Shown here: positions 1 to 8,229 of the stretch, piece after piece
How the letters are laid out: every line of letters starts with the position of its first letter
How positions within the stretch are numbered: position 1 is the first letter of the stretch
NCBI GenBank assembly: GCA_002347265.1
Contig: DDYB01000013.1
Span: forward strand, 87,470 to 141,988
Source of the DNA: Desulfobacteraceae bacterium UBA2245
GTDB taxonomy: Bacteria; Desulfobacterota; Desulfobacteria; Desulfobacterales; UBA2245
Direction: 5' to 3'
DNA length: 54,519 bases
Program-made: the position numbers and the translations under genes
Notes under the pieces: generated by a model
Databases searched by the model: none
Told to the model about the DNA's origin: nothing
Seen by the model: the letters and a program-made list of their open reading frames with translations, nothing else

Positions 1-161
1 GCGCCTTGCCTGACGGCCTGATTCCTATTTTTCAACACCCTGCTAAGGCGGCCCCGCGCCGGGCGTCCGATCATCGGGCCGTCTTTGTGGCAGCGAATGC
101 CGCAGCGGTCCGGGCGCCTGATGCGGGGCGCTCGGCATCGATCGATATTTCCTGAATGGAT
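1..161. other. left edge, no gene assigned
   Basis: This short stretch lies downstream of the rhomboid gene. One plus-strand frame is open from base 3 to a TGA at 153-155, about 50 codons rich in Ala and Arg and with no Met. It could be the end of a gene entering from the left, but it has no recognisable motif and GC-rich DNA often stays open by chance. No terminator hairpin is evident. Confidence 0.3.
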
Positions 162-1016
162 TCAGAATCCCCGGACCCAGGAACTTGCAATCATGGCTGC
201 GGCGATCGCGCCGCAAGCCGCCTGATATGCCGTGTTCCGAGCATGGCGTCCCCACATGCCGTGCAGAACGCCCAGCGCCATTCCCGCCAGAAAACCCCAG
301 AAATGCGCCATGATGTCGGTAAAGGGGCCGGAACCGAGCATCCCCAGAAGGGCCAGGCCGCCTCCGAGGGACAGCCAGGCGCCGGCGCGTTTTGTGCGCC
401 GCTTGAATTTATCATGGAACTGGTATCCGGTCAGAATGCCGATGGCGCCGAAAACCGCCGTGGAAGCGCCGATGGAGACGTGCCCGGTTTGATGCATCAT
501 CGCGTTCATCAGGTTGCCGGCGGCGCCGGAAAGCAGAATCATCAGACAGCCGGCGCCCCACCCGAACAGGCTGCAGATCGCACTTCCGAACAGGGCGATT
601 CCGATGACATTTCCCGCCAGATGCGCGATATCCGCATGCAGCAGCAGGGCGGTCACGACTCTGTAATACTCTCCGCCCACAATTCTGGACGCCGATGATC
701 CGTATGCGTCCAGAAAAATCCGGCTGTCGCCTCCCCGGGCGATGACGGCATGGACGGCGGCCAGTCCTGCGGCTAAACACAGGCCCGCAAATGTTTTCCG
801 GAATTCAGGGAGATCCGCTTCATCCCGCGGCAGCTCCGGATTCTCCGAAATATAAGCCGAAACGGCTTTCAAGGCTCTTTCCAGATCCTCGTCATGTACC
901 AGAATGCTCCATCCCGGCCCTGTTTTCTCCAAGCGGTAATGAATTCGGGATGCGGCGAGGACCGCGGCATAAATATTCGCCTGCACTCCTTTCAGCCCCT
1001 CAAACAGCGTCATCAT
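162..1016 (-). CDS. rhomboid family intramembrane serine protease
   Basis: Predicted polytopic inner-membrane serine protease that cleaves transmembrane segments. The sequence shows the rhomboid landmarks in order: a HLAGN segment, the catalytic serine in GASTAVFG, and a late AHFWGFLAG helix carrying the catalytic histidine. The usual GxSG box reads GAST here, so Thr follows the serine in place of Gly. About 70 soluble residues precede the membrane core. The frame stays open 92 codons further upstream, but that extension is not rhomboid-like; the start at 1016 is preceded by AAGGA seven bases away, giving 284 residues. It stands alone on the minus strand, divergent from the RRM gene. The family call is firm; the substrate is unknown. 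Confidence 0.85.
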   Translation of the reverse strand: MMTLFEGLKGVQANIYAAVLAASRIHYRLEKTGPGWSILVHDEDLERALKAVSAYISENPELPRDEADLPEFRKTFAGLCLAAGLAAVHAVIARGGDSRIFLDAYGSSASRIVGGEYYRVVTALLLHADIAHLAGNVIGIALFGSAICSLFGWGAGCLMILLSGAAGNLMNAMMHQTGHVSIGASTAVFGAIGILTGYQFHDKFKRRTKRAGAWLSLGGGLALLGMLGSGPFTDIMAHFWGFLAGMALGVLHGMWGRHARNTAYQAACGAIAAAMIASSWVRGF

Positions 1017-1427
1017 GGAAAAGGTCCTTGTCATGCAAGTTGGCGGCCGGCCCCGAATAAACCCTGAGGCCCGCGCAGGGCGCTGATTCATGAAATAGCA
1101 TGCGCCCAGCACTGCTGGCAACCGATATTCGTTGAGTTTGCACGCATCCGCGACGCACGGGGAAAACAAAGAATTCGCCCTTTCCGTTTTATTCCGCCCT
1201 TCAAGAGCCCGATAAATTTCCATGCGGAAAACCGGCCTGTGCAGCGCCTTCAGTTCCTTTCCCGACGCCTTCGGACAAACAATGACTTTCAATAATTGAA
1301 TATTTATTGTAGCATGGCTTTCCCGACATTTTGAAATGCCGCATCAGTTCTCGATCCATGCACTGTTGATTGAGCGGCTGGCGGTTTTATTAATGAAACA
1401 GTGCAGAATCAGAGAAAGGTTTTTACA
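1017..1427. other. divergent intergenic region between rhomboid and RRM genes
   Basis: About 410 bases with no convincing gene. The minus frame upstream of the rhomboid start is open but lacks a ribosome site or protein-like composition. The only structure I can support is the promoter bracketed by an inverted repeat at 1360-1404. Confidence 0.5.
1360..1404 (+). promoter_or_regulatory. promoter bracketed by an 8-bp inverted repeat
   Basis: gcactgtt (1360-1367) and aacagtgc (1397-1404) form a perfect inverted repeat. Between and overlapping them is a possible promoter: TTGATT at 1366-1371, 17 bases, then ATTAAT at 1389-1394. Transcription would begin close to the right arm, about 25 bases before the RRM start codon. 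The layout suits a repressor site or a 5' hairpin; neither is proven. Confidence 0.45.
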
Positions 1428-1700
1428 ATGAATATTTATGTCGGCAATCTTGCCTCAACGGTAACGGAAGATGAGTTAAAAGCTCTGTTTTCGGAATTCG
1501 GCGTAATTGAAAGCGCCAAGTTAATAACGGATAAGTTTACCGGACAGAATAAAGGCTTTGGTTTTGTTGAAATGCCGAGCAATTCGGAAGCGGACCAAGC
1601 GATCAAGGCATTGAATGGAAAGTTTATCAACGGCAAGAATATCAAGGTGAATCCTGCCGATCCCGGCGGAAAGCGCCAAAAGCCCAAAAAAAGATACTAG
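1428..1700 (+). CDS. RRM-type RNA-binding protein
   Basis: Small single-domain RNA-recognition-motif protein of 90 residues, of the kind widespread in cyanobacteria and delta-type proteobacteria and often linked to cold or stress responses. RNP2 (IYVGNL) is at residues 3-8 and RNP1 (KGFGFVEM) at 42-49, both with the aromatic residues needed for RNA stacking. A basic tail rich in Lys and Arg (KRQKPKKRY) follows the domain. The start at 1428 has GAAAGG upstream; an in-frame start 27 bases earlier would add residues foreign to the fold. The gene is monocistronic: a promoter-like element precedes it and a terminator hairpin follows it. RNA targets cannot be read from sequence. Confidence 0.9.
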   Translation: MNIYVGNLASTVTEDELKALFSEFGVIESAKLITDKFTGQNKGFGFVEMPSNSEADQAIKALNGKFINGKNIKVNPADPGGKRQKPKKRY

Positions 1701-1750
1701 GCGGACCAATGCCTGCGAACTTCCCGAGGCATTGACAGCCTGAAAAAACC

Positions 1751-1803
1751 GGCCGCCATCCGTAGAAGTTTCAATAAATTTTACGTAAATGGCGGCCTTT
1801 TTT
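1751..1803 (+). terminator. intrinsic terminator after the RRM gene
   Basis: ggccgccat (1751-1759) pairs with atggcggcc (1789-1797) and is followed by six T. The loop is long, about 29 bases, and holds the palindrome ttacgtaa. Confidence 0.7.
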
Positions 1804-1829
1804 GAAATTAACAGCATCTGTAAAAGCCT

Positions 1830-2657
1830 GTGAATTTCCCTTCAAACCGACATTCAAACCAAAAATGGCGCATGCGGCTGCATGAAGTCATATTTGAGGC
1901 TGACACACCGGCCGGAAAAGCCTTCGACATTGTCCTGATCTGGGCCATCATTTTAAGCATTGCCGCCGTCATCCTGGAAAGCGTTCACAGCATTCGAAAT
2001 CTGTATGGCGATGCGCTTTACGCCATTGAATGGTTCTTCACCGTCCTTTTTACCATCGAATACATCCTGCGGCTGATCTGCGTAAAACGGCCGGCCAAAT
2101 ATGCCGTCAGCTTCTTTGGCATTGTCGACCTGCTGGCGATATTGCCGACCTATGCCAGCATTCTGATTCCCGGCAGTCAGCCCCTGCTGACGATCCGCAT
2201 CCTGCGCCTGCTTCGAATCTTCAGAATTTTCAAACTCACTGCGTATCTGAACGAAGCGAAAGTACTCATCAGCGCCTTGCGGGCCAGCCGGAGAAAAATC
2301 GGCGTTTTTCTTTCGGCCGTGTTCAGCATTGCGGTGATCATCGGATCATTCATGTATGTCATCGAGGGGGAAAAGAACGGGTTCACCGATATACCGACCA
2401 GCATATACTGGGCTATCGTAACGCTGACCACTGTCGGGTACGGAGATCTGTCCCCGCAAACTCCTCTGGGGAAAGCCCTTGCATCGGTTTTAATGATCAT
2501 GGGCTACGCCATTATCGCGGTTCCGACCGGAATCGTCTCAGTCGAGCTTTCCCAGGCTTCGTCAAAAGCGGTATCCACCCAGGCATGTCCGGAATGCGGT
2601 GCCGAAGGCCACGATGCCGATGCGCAAAACTGCAAATACTGCGGCGCTCGCTTATAG
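1830..2657 (+). CDS. voltage-gated-type potassium channel with C-terminal zinc ribbon
   Basis: Six-helix cation channel of the Kv/ion-transport family, acting in the inner membrane as a tetramer. An N-terminal RLHEVIFEAD motif opens the domain, an arginine-rich S4-like segment (RILRLLRIFRIFKL) follows near residue 120, and the selectivity filter TTVGYGD lies near residue 201, diagnostic for K+. After the last helix the protein ends in a small zinc ribbon with cysteines 253, 256, 268 and 271. The listed start is GTG at 1830; ATG at 1872 is an alternative and neither has a strong ribosome site. The zinc ribbon could bind metal or a partner; that is inference. Confidence 0.88.
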   Translation: MNFPSNRHSNQKWRMRLHEVIFEADTPAGKAFDIVLIWAIILSIAAVILESVHSIRNLYGDALYAIEWFFTVLFTIEYILRLICVKRPAKYAVSFFGIVDLLAILPTYASILIPGSQPLLTIRILRLLRIFRIFKLTAYLNEAKVLISALRASRRKIGVFLSAVFSIAVIIGSFMYVIEGEKNGFTDIPTSIYWAIVTLTTVGYGDLSPQTPLGKALASVLMIMGYAIIAVPTGIVSVELSQASSKAVSTQACPECGAEGHDADAQNCKYCGARL

Positions 2658-2826
2658 CGGCTTCGGAAAAAGTCAGGATTTCGAAGGACATCCTGTTTCA
2701 GTGGATATGCCCTTTTCCGTCATGGAACGGAACCGGTCTCGGAGGTCCGCATGTTTTTATCTCTTGCCGGCAGCGCCTGAATCGTATAAATTAACAAAAA
2801 TTTTTGCCTCACCGGTTTCAGTAAAT

Positions 2827-4812
2827 ATGCCACAATCAACTTATCTGATCGTCGAACAACACCGGAAACCACCTGAGAATCTACCCGAGGTTCTCAAGGA
2901 ACTGTCGGACAAGCATCGACTCGACACCTATAACTGCCGTCAGCGCCTGATCGGACACGGCCTGTCTCTTCTGGCTCAAGGAGAAAAGGAAAGGCTGGAA
3001 AAAATCTCGGCGTCTCTCAAAGGCGCCGGGTATCCCCACTGGCTGGTAGCGCCCTCCAATCCCGAATTCGAACCCGACCGGATACTGAATCTGCGGATCA
3101 CCGCGGAGCAGATAATCTTCGGCTGCCGGAACCGGGAGGTCGTTTTTGCCAGGGGAGCAACCATCCTGGCGGTCCTGGCTGAAATGTCCGGAGAACTGGC
3201 TGAAAAAAGCCTGAGACAGCTGCTGTCCAGTCGGGCCTATCGCGGCGTGGACGACATCCGTCATCTGGAAGAAAACGACATTCGAAAAGCCATACTGGAA
3301 GGCAGGCCGGTTCTCGACCTCTACCGGCTCGACAGCCGGCGCCGTATTCAGGATGCCGTGCGGATTTTTCCAGGAAGGTTCGATCCCAAGGGCCTTGGAG
3401 AACAGGCCGCGGTCGTCGGCAGACAGAATCTGGAAACGATTCTCAAACTGGCCGGGGAGTATGCCGGCACGTTTCAAATGTACACCGATTTCGGGCTGGT
3501 CAACCTGCCCGGCTGCACCCTGAACCGGGATGATACAGACAATGGGGAGACGCAGCGCAAAAACCTGCTCAGCCTGACCCGCTACGGCTGGCTGATGGCC
3601 GATGTGATGAGAGCCGGGCCGATGATGCCGCCTCAACGGCAGGGAAATGAGGATCTGAGCGGCGCCGTTGCTGCGGCCCTGCTGATGCAGAATCCGGCCC
3701 TGGCCGCAGATGGAACCATGGCGCAGGTTCTGTCCGCGTCAGGCGAGATAGCCCAAGAGATCGATGCGGCGGCGGAAAAAAACAACAAAAACGACGGCGC
3801 CTCCCCTCCGGGACTTTTACCCCCGCCTCCGGCTCAGGCCGTATCACCATGGAGCCGTCCGGGTTTGTGGATCATTGCGTCAGGGGCCGCCGCCTTCATG
3901 GGACTGGGATTTCTGCGCAACGCCGACAAACAGGAGCTTCTGGACAAGGCGGCATATCATGCCTTTGCCTCCGGCGTCATTCCCGCTTTCATCGCCATTC
4001 TGACGCTCTGGTATGGCTTCTATCTGCTTCGAATGAAACGGAGCATAGAAAACACGCCGACCAGCAAAATTCGTTCCGTTGCCATGGGAATGGTCGAGGT
4101 AAAAGGCAAGGCGATTCGCAAACACGCCCTGGTTTCCCCCATGACGCAGACCTCCTGCGTTTTTTACCGGCTGACCCGATACCGCCGCGACAAGAACAAC
4201 CGATGGGCGGTCAGCAGCGTCCGGAGCAGCGACAACGTCCCCTTTTTCCTGGAGGACGCGACCGGTCGCATTGAAATCAATCCGGCCGGATGCCGGGTCG
4301 AGGCCGGAACAAAGCAGGAGGGCGCACCCGGTCAGGTGGGGCTGATGCGGCTTCGGTTGAACAACCACAGCGATGAGAAATGGGTCGAGGAGATCATCGT
4401 TGAAGGAACCCTGCTCTACGTTCTGGGTTATGCCTCGGCAAAGCCGCCCGAAGGCCCGACTTTTGGTGAGCAGAAGATTGAAGCCCTGCGCGAACTGAAA
4501 AGAAATCCGAAGCATCTGAACCAGTTTGACGCAAACGGCGACGGCAGGATCAGTGAAGACGAATGGGATGCGGCCCGCACCGCGGTCGAGGAAAGCGTGA
4601 TGCATGAAATGCTCGGAAACAATCAGCAGCGAAAAAAGCAGGAAGAGCATATCGTCATCGGCAGGAAAAAAGGCTTTCCGCTGATCGTTGCCGAAACCCA
4701 TTCGGAAGAACGCCTGACCGCCCGCTATCTATACAGCAGCATTCCGCTGTTTCTGGTTGCCGTCGCATCCACCGCCTGGGCGATCCATGCCTTTCTGGAG
4801 TATATTCGATGA
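2827..4812 (+). CDS. membrane protein with GIDE domain and EF-hand, beside LemA
   Basis: Large membrane protein of about 661 residues. The N-terminal half (roughly 1-300) is soluble and not recognised. Two hydrophobic segments (near 345-365 and 375-400) lead into a GIDE-type domain, the region known from the eukaryotic MAPL/Mulan ubiquitin ligase and from many bacterial proteins; the blocks SKIRSVAMGMVEVKGKA and LEDATGRIEI are typical. No RING finger is present, so ligase activity should not be assumed. A canonical EF-hand loop (DANGDGRISEDE) lies near residue 568, and a final membrane helix ends the protein. The frame is open upstream to 2599, overlapping the channel gene; the start at 2827 is chosen because protein-like sequence begins there, though its ribosome site is weak. 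LemA follows 75 bases later and is probably functionally linked. Confidence 0.75.
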   Translation: MPQSTYLIVEQHRKPPENLPEVLKELSDKHRLDTYNCRQRLIGHGLSLLAQGEKERLEKISASLKGAGYPHWLVAPSNPEFEPDRILNLRITAEQIIFGCRNREVVFARGATILAVLAEMSGELAEKSLRQLLSSRAYRGVDDIRHLEENDIRKAILEGRPVLDLYRLDSRRRIQDAVRIFPGRFDPKGLGEQAAVVGRQNLETILKLAGEYAGTFQMYTDFGLVNLPGCTLNRDDTDNGETQRKNLLSLTRYGWLMADVMRAGPMMPPQRQGNEDLSGAVAAALLMQNPALAADGTMAQVLSASGEIAQEIDAAAEKNNKNDGASPPGLLPPPPAQAVSPWSRPGLWIIASGAAAFMGLGFLRNADKQELLDKAAYHAFASGVIPAFIAILTLWYGFYLLRMKRSIENTPTSKIRSVAMGMVEVKGKAIRKHALVSPMTQTSCVFYRLTRYRRDKNNRWAVSSVRSSDNVPFFLEDATGRIEINPAGCRVEAGTKQEGAPGQVGLMRLRLNNHSDEKWVEEIIVEGTLLYVLGYASAKPPEGPTFGEQKIEALRELKRNPKHLNQFDANGDGRISEDEWDAARTAVEESVMHEMLGNNQQRKKQEEHIVIGRKKGFPLIVAETHSEERLTARYLYSSIPLFLVAVASTAWAIHAFLEYIR

Positions 4813-4887
4813 GACATGATGGCACGGTAAAAAACCACGGACCGATCACGGCATTTTGAAAAACAACCGCCTGCAAGGAGAAAACAC

Positions 4888-5463
4888 ATGACTGGCTGGA
4901 TCACGCTTGGAATTATTATGCTGATACTGCTTGCACTGATTTTTTACATCATCGTCATCTACAACGGGTTTATTGCGCTTAAAAACAACATCGATCAGAA
5001 CTGGGGCAACATCGACGTCCTGCTCAAGCAGCGTTTCGATGAGCTGCCGAAACTCATCAAGGTCTGCGAAGGCTACATGCAGCACGAGCAGAAAACCCTG
5101 GAAGCCGTTGTCAAGGCGCGTTCCATGGTCAACTCCGCGCGCAGCGACGAGCAGAGAATGCAGGCCCAGAACATGTTGACCGACACGTTGAAATCCCTGT
5201 TCATGGTCGTGGAACGCTATCCGGACCTCAAGGCGGATGCCGTTTTCAGGCAACTGGGCAACCGGGTCAGTGAAATCGAAGACCAGATCGCCGACCGCCG
5301 CGAGCTCTACAACGCATCGGTCACCATCTACAACACGCGACTCGAACAGTTTCCGGATGTGCTTGTCGCCAGGGCCTTCAATTTCGACCGTCGCACCCTC
5401 TGGGAAATCGATCCGGAACATCGCCGGGACGTCGAGGTCAGCTTTCAGCACAGCCTGAGCTGA
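4888..5463 (+). CDS. lemA: LemA family protein
   Basis: LemA proteins are small envelope proteins with one N-terminal membrane helix and a long helical domain outside the cytoplasm; their biochemical role is still unclear. This one has 191 residues, a helix at about 5-27, then the conserved segment NNIDQNWGNIDVLLKQRFDE and the later ERYPDLKA block, which define the family. AAGGAG sits eight bases before the ATG. It follows the GIDE-domain gene on the same strand. LemA and GIDE-type proteins recur together in bacteria, which supports a shared envelope function here. Confidence 0.92.
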   Translation: MTGWITLGIIMLILLALIFYIIVIYNGFIALKNNIDQNWGNIDVLLKQRFDELPKLIKVCEGYMQHEQKTLEAVVKARSMVNSARSDEQRMQAQNMLTDTLKSLFMVVERYPDLKADAVFRQLGNRVSEIEDQIADRRELYNASVTIYNTRLEQFPDVLVARAFNFDRRTLWEIDPEHRRDVEVSFQHSLS

Positions 5464-5575
5464 ATCCTGTCGCCCGCCTCGGTATCGGACAACCCGGGCC
5501 GGTTGACGCCGGCTGACAGGCCGGATGGCTCCATACCGGCTGCGGCCGAAGAATGTCTTTGTAACGGGCAAACCC

Positions 5576-6130
5576 ATGAACGGATCAAGGACCTTGAAGC
5601 TGCTCACGAAACGGCTTGAATTAACGGCAGCCACGATGGATCATGTCTGTGCCGAACTGGAAGCGCCTGAAAGTCTGGCCGCCCTGTTGAATGCGCGGGC
5701 GGAACCCGGCTGGCCGCCGGGCGAATATGACCGGACTGCTCAGGAATTTTTCCTGAATCGTCTGAAAGAGGGCGGCATGTCCGTCGTCGGATGGTATTGC
5801 TGGTATGCCGTCCTGCATGAAAACGCGGGTCGGCCGTCGGTGCTGGTGGGCGCAGGCGGATATTTCGGCCCCCCGGACGAGAAGGGCGAGGTTGAAATCG
5901 GCTTTTCCATCATGCCCTCATGGCAGGGGGCGGGCTACGCAACGGAAACAGCCCGGGCCCTGATCGAAAACGCTTTCAACGATATGCGCGTGAAAAAGGT
6001 GGTCGCCCATGCGGCGCCCGCGAATCCGGCATCGTGCAGGGTGCTTGAAAAATGCGGTTTCCGCCGTGTCAGCCTGAATGAGGAATCCTGCAACCATCGT
6101 TTTGAGATTCTACGAAACAGCAGCGGGTAA
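5576..6130 (+). CDS. GNAT family N-acetyltransferase (RimJ/RimL type)
   Basis: Acetyl-CoA-dependent N-acetyltransferase of about 184 residues. The N-terminus LLTKRLELTAAT matches the opening strand of RimJ/RimL-like enzymes. The acetyl-CoA site is visible as EIGFSIMPSWQGAGYATE, with the Q/RxxGxG/A loop, and the closing segment NPASCRVLEKCGF is characteristic. The start at 5576 precedes this first strand; a start at 5525 would add 17 residues without family support. The substrate (ribosomal protein, antibiotic or small molecule) is unknown. It is convergent with the copper cluster. Confidence 0.88.
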   Translation: MNGSRTLKLLTKRLELTAATMDHVCAELEAPESLAALLNARAEPGWPPGEYDRTAQEFFLNRLKEGGMSVVGWYCWYAVLHENAGRPSVLVGAGGYFGPPDEKGEVEIGFSIMPSWQGAGYATETARALIENAFNDMRVKKVVAHAAPANPASCRVLEKCGFRRVSLNEESCNHRFEILRNSSG

Positions 6131-6238
6131 TTTCACGACCAGTCACGAACCGAAACCACCCAAAGGCGGGATTCTGGTTTATCAGGCTGACAGCGGCCGG
6201 GGATGCGGAGTTAAAGTCAATAAGGTTCTGATCGCATG

Positions 6239-6270
6239 CGATGCCGGGATATGCTGCATCGGATTTTTTG
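6239..6270 (+). terminator. probable intrinsic terminator after the GNAT gene
   Basis: cgatgc (6239-6244) pairs with gcatcg (6256-6261) and a run of six T follows at 6264-6269. The stem is short, and the hairpin also sits just beyond the end of the opposing DUF2318 gene, so it may serve both strands. Confidence 0.5.
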
Positions 6271-6271
6271 A

Positions 6272-6730
6272 TTAAAAAAATCTCTGGCCTTTTTCAATAT
6301 GGGATTGATCAATAACCAGAAAATCTCCTTTGATGCGGCTTTTTAAACAGATCGGCGCACAGGGCCCGACATAATCCCAGACCACGTCTTTCAGTTTATA
6401 GCCGATCTGGCAGGCAATGCAGACCACCTCGTCCTTTTCCTTGTTCCAGACATATCCCATCTTGTATTTGAAACAGCTGTAGCATGCGTCGAAATGGGCC
6501 TGAAGATGACCTTCCCCATCGGTGCGGATGAAAAAATTGACGTTTTTTCCCTGAAACGGATAGGTGAAAAAATGCACTCCGCCGTCGTTGACCCGGCTCA
6601 GAGGAATCTTAACCGCCCCCTGGTCCAGCCCGACATGCTCATACTCCGGCGCCTGCTTGCCGCATCCCTGGCAAAGCAGCATAACGAAGACAAGCCAGAG
6701 CGTCTTATGAACCACCGCCGATCGCCTCAT
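6272..6730 (-). CDS. DUF2318 domain protein, last gene of the copper cluster
   Basis: A 152-residue exported protein. A hydrophobic N-terminus ends at LLCQGCG, which may be a lipoprotein site although it is not an ideal lipobox. The body shows the DUF2318 pattern: FDACYSCFKYKMGY followed by VVCIACQIGYK, that is two CxxC pairs likely to bind metal. DUF2318 domains are known beside iron and copper uptake membrane proteins. The ATG overlaps the stop of the upstream permease (ATGA), so translation is coupled; the frame is open further upstream but only as read-through inside the permease gene. A role as metal donor or redox component of the cluster is inferred. Confidence 0.75.
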   Translation of the reverse strand: MRRSAVVHKTLWLVFVMLLCQGCGKQAPEYEHVGLDQGAVKIPLSRVNDGGVHFFTYPFQGKNVNFFIRTDGEGHLQAHFDACYSCFKYKMGYVWNKEKDEVVCIACQIGYKLKDVVWDYVGPCAPICLKSRIKGDFLVIDQSHIEKGQRFF

Positions 6731-7893
6731 TGCCGCATGATCATGTCCGGATCCGTTATGGCCGCCTTCCAGGAGGGGATGATGGTGGCCAGAATGTACG
6801 GAACCATGGTGAGAAACACGAGTACCAGAATCTGCAGGGCCTCGGCATGGGGCCGAAGCGTAAATTCCGGAAACAGCACGGACCAGCCCTTTAATACCGG
6901 CGCAAACAAGGCGCATCCGAAGGAAAACACATGAATGTGGGCCGCAAGGGTGCCGGTGATAAAAGCGAGGACCGATACGGCGAATCCTTCCCAGAACTTG
7001 AGCTCCAGAACATCGGATGTTTCCCAGCCCACCGCCTTCAAAATACCGATGGTGCGCCGCTCATCCGCGCTCAGGCCCGAAGCCCGGTCCCAGGCAAACA
7101 CGACAAAGGCCGCCAGACATCCGCCCAGAACCGCGACCATTATTCCGCCGCGCCAGTCAAACACGGCCGCATAGGTTCTTAAAATCTGGTCCCGGCCGAT
7201 GGGCCGGGTATCGGGAAGACGCTCCAGTATTTTCAGGGCCACGGTATCGATCTCCCGGGTGTTGGGAATACGAACCGCCAGGTCGGTGGCCAGATCTTCC
7301 GGAACCGAAAAAATTCGGCGGAAATTCTCCGGACTCATAACCACCAGATCGTTGGTCAGAAGCTGGGAATCGGAACGAAATATGCCCTTGACACGAAGCA
7401 CGATGAGTGTTCCATCCGCCCCCTTGATCGGAAGAATGTCGTCGGGATCCAGAAGCCTTGCTTCGGCGATTCCCCGGCCGACAATGCATCCAAACCGGTC
7501 GGTTTCCTTGAAAAACTCGCCTTCGATCATATTGGAAACCTCGGCGGGCAGGGCATCTGCTCCCATAAATGTGTAATTGGCGCCGACAGGCGGGTCGTAA
7601 TAATATCCCCAGAGTCTGGGAACCACCGCCTTGACGCCGGGAATCCGGGCAATGGCCGTGGCGTAAGAAACCGGAATCCAGGCATGGCGCCCGGCGCTCA
7701 GGCGCTGTACGGTCATATCCGGGGCATGCGAGAGCAGGCCCTCTGCCTCGTGTTTCAGGGCCTGGGTGAGAAACAGCAGGGAAGCCAGAGTGAACACCAC
7801 AAAACAGAAGATCAAAACGATCAGAAAATTTTTCGTCTTTTGCCGAAGCAGCGTCGACAGGGCGAACTCGAGAATACGCAAATGCCGGATCAT
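6727..7893 (-). CDS. FtsX/MacB-type ABC transporter permease
   Basis: Inner-membrane permease of 388 residues with the FtsX/MacB plan: one N-terminal helix (about 17-40), a long periplasmic domain, then three helices in the last 150 residues. The C-terminal core LSADERRTIGILKAVGWETSDV is typical of MacB-like permeases, where it contacts the ATPase. The partner ATPase is probably the gene at 14333-15022 of the same operon. It is joined by ATGA overlaps to the genes on both sides. MacB-like systems move substrates within or out of the periplasm; in this context it may help assemble or export a copper-protein component. The substrate is not known. Confidence 0.85.
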   Translation of the reverse strand: MIRHLRILEFALSTLLRQKTKNFLIVLIFCFVVFTLASLLFLTQALKHEAEGLLSHAPDMTVQRLSAGRHAWIPVSYATAIARIPGVKAVVPRLWGYYYDPPVGANYTFMGADALPAEVSNMIEGEFFKETDRFGCIVGRGIAEARLLDPDDILPIKGADGTLIVLRVKGIFRSDSQLLTNDLVVMSPENFRRIFSVPEDLATDLAVRIPNTREIDTVALKILERLPDTRPIGRDQILRTYAAVFDWRGGIMVAVLGGCLAAFVVFAWDRASGLSADERRTIGILKAVGWETSDVLELKFWEGFAVSVLAFITGTLAAHIHVFSFGCALFAPVLKGWSVLFPEFTLRPHAEALQILVLVFLTMVPYILATIIPSWKAAITDPDMIMRQ

Positions 7894-8213
7894 CGTCTTT
7901 CTCTGCCGATCTTGAGGTCAGCCGGCGCGATGATTTCCGCCCGGGAAAAACTGGGCGCAGGAACCCAGGTGCCGGCAGGAAAATGTTCCAGTGCTCCGGG
8001 ATTGTCCTGAAAGGCCGAGAAAAAATCGGCCTGAGAGGGATGCCGCGTATATCGGGCTTCGGTCCAGATCGAAAGATCGGTCAGCATCAGCGCTTCGACC
8101 AGCCGAGTCTCAGGCGAAACCTCCCGTTTCGGAACCGCCGATCCGATCACAAGGACTGTCAGCGCGACGGCCTGAAGCGCAACGATGCTCAAAAACCAGC
8201 GGTATTTCATCAT
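7890..8213 (-). CDS. small membrane-anchored periplasmic protein of the copper cluster
   Basis: A protein of about 107 residues that I do not recognise. A basic start and one helix at about 5-24 (FLSIVALQAVALTVLVIG) anchor a soluble, presumably periplasmic domain with conserved-looking aromatic and proline residues (FPAGTWVPAPSF) and no cysteines. The start at 8213 is supported by AGGGG upstream and by the upstream gene ending 17 bases before it; the longer frame would run back into that gene. Its stop overlaps the permease start by ATGA. A structural or assembly role for the Cu_A cytochrome is a guess from position only. Confidence 0.65.
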   Translation of the reverse strand: MMKYRWFLSIVALQAVALTVLVIGSAVPKREVSPETRLVEALMLTDLSIWTEARYTRHPSQADFFSAFQDNPGALEHFPAGTWVPAPSFSRAEIIAPADLKIGRERR

Positions 8214-8229
8214 GGAAAACTTTTTCCCC

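Noticed and set aside
3..155. Open plus-strand frame at the left edge, possible end of a gene
   Set aside because: About 50 codons, Ala/Arg-rich, no Met, no motif; likely chance in GC-rich DNA, though it could enter from outside the window.
2827..4812. Ubiquitin ligase activity for the GIDE protein
   Set aside because: No RING finger; the domain alone does not show ligase function.
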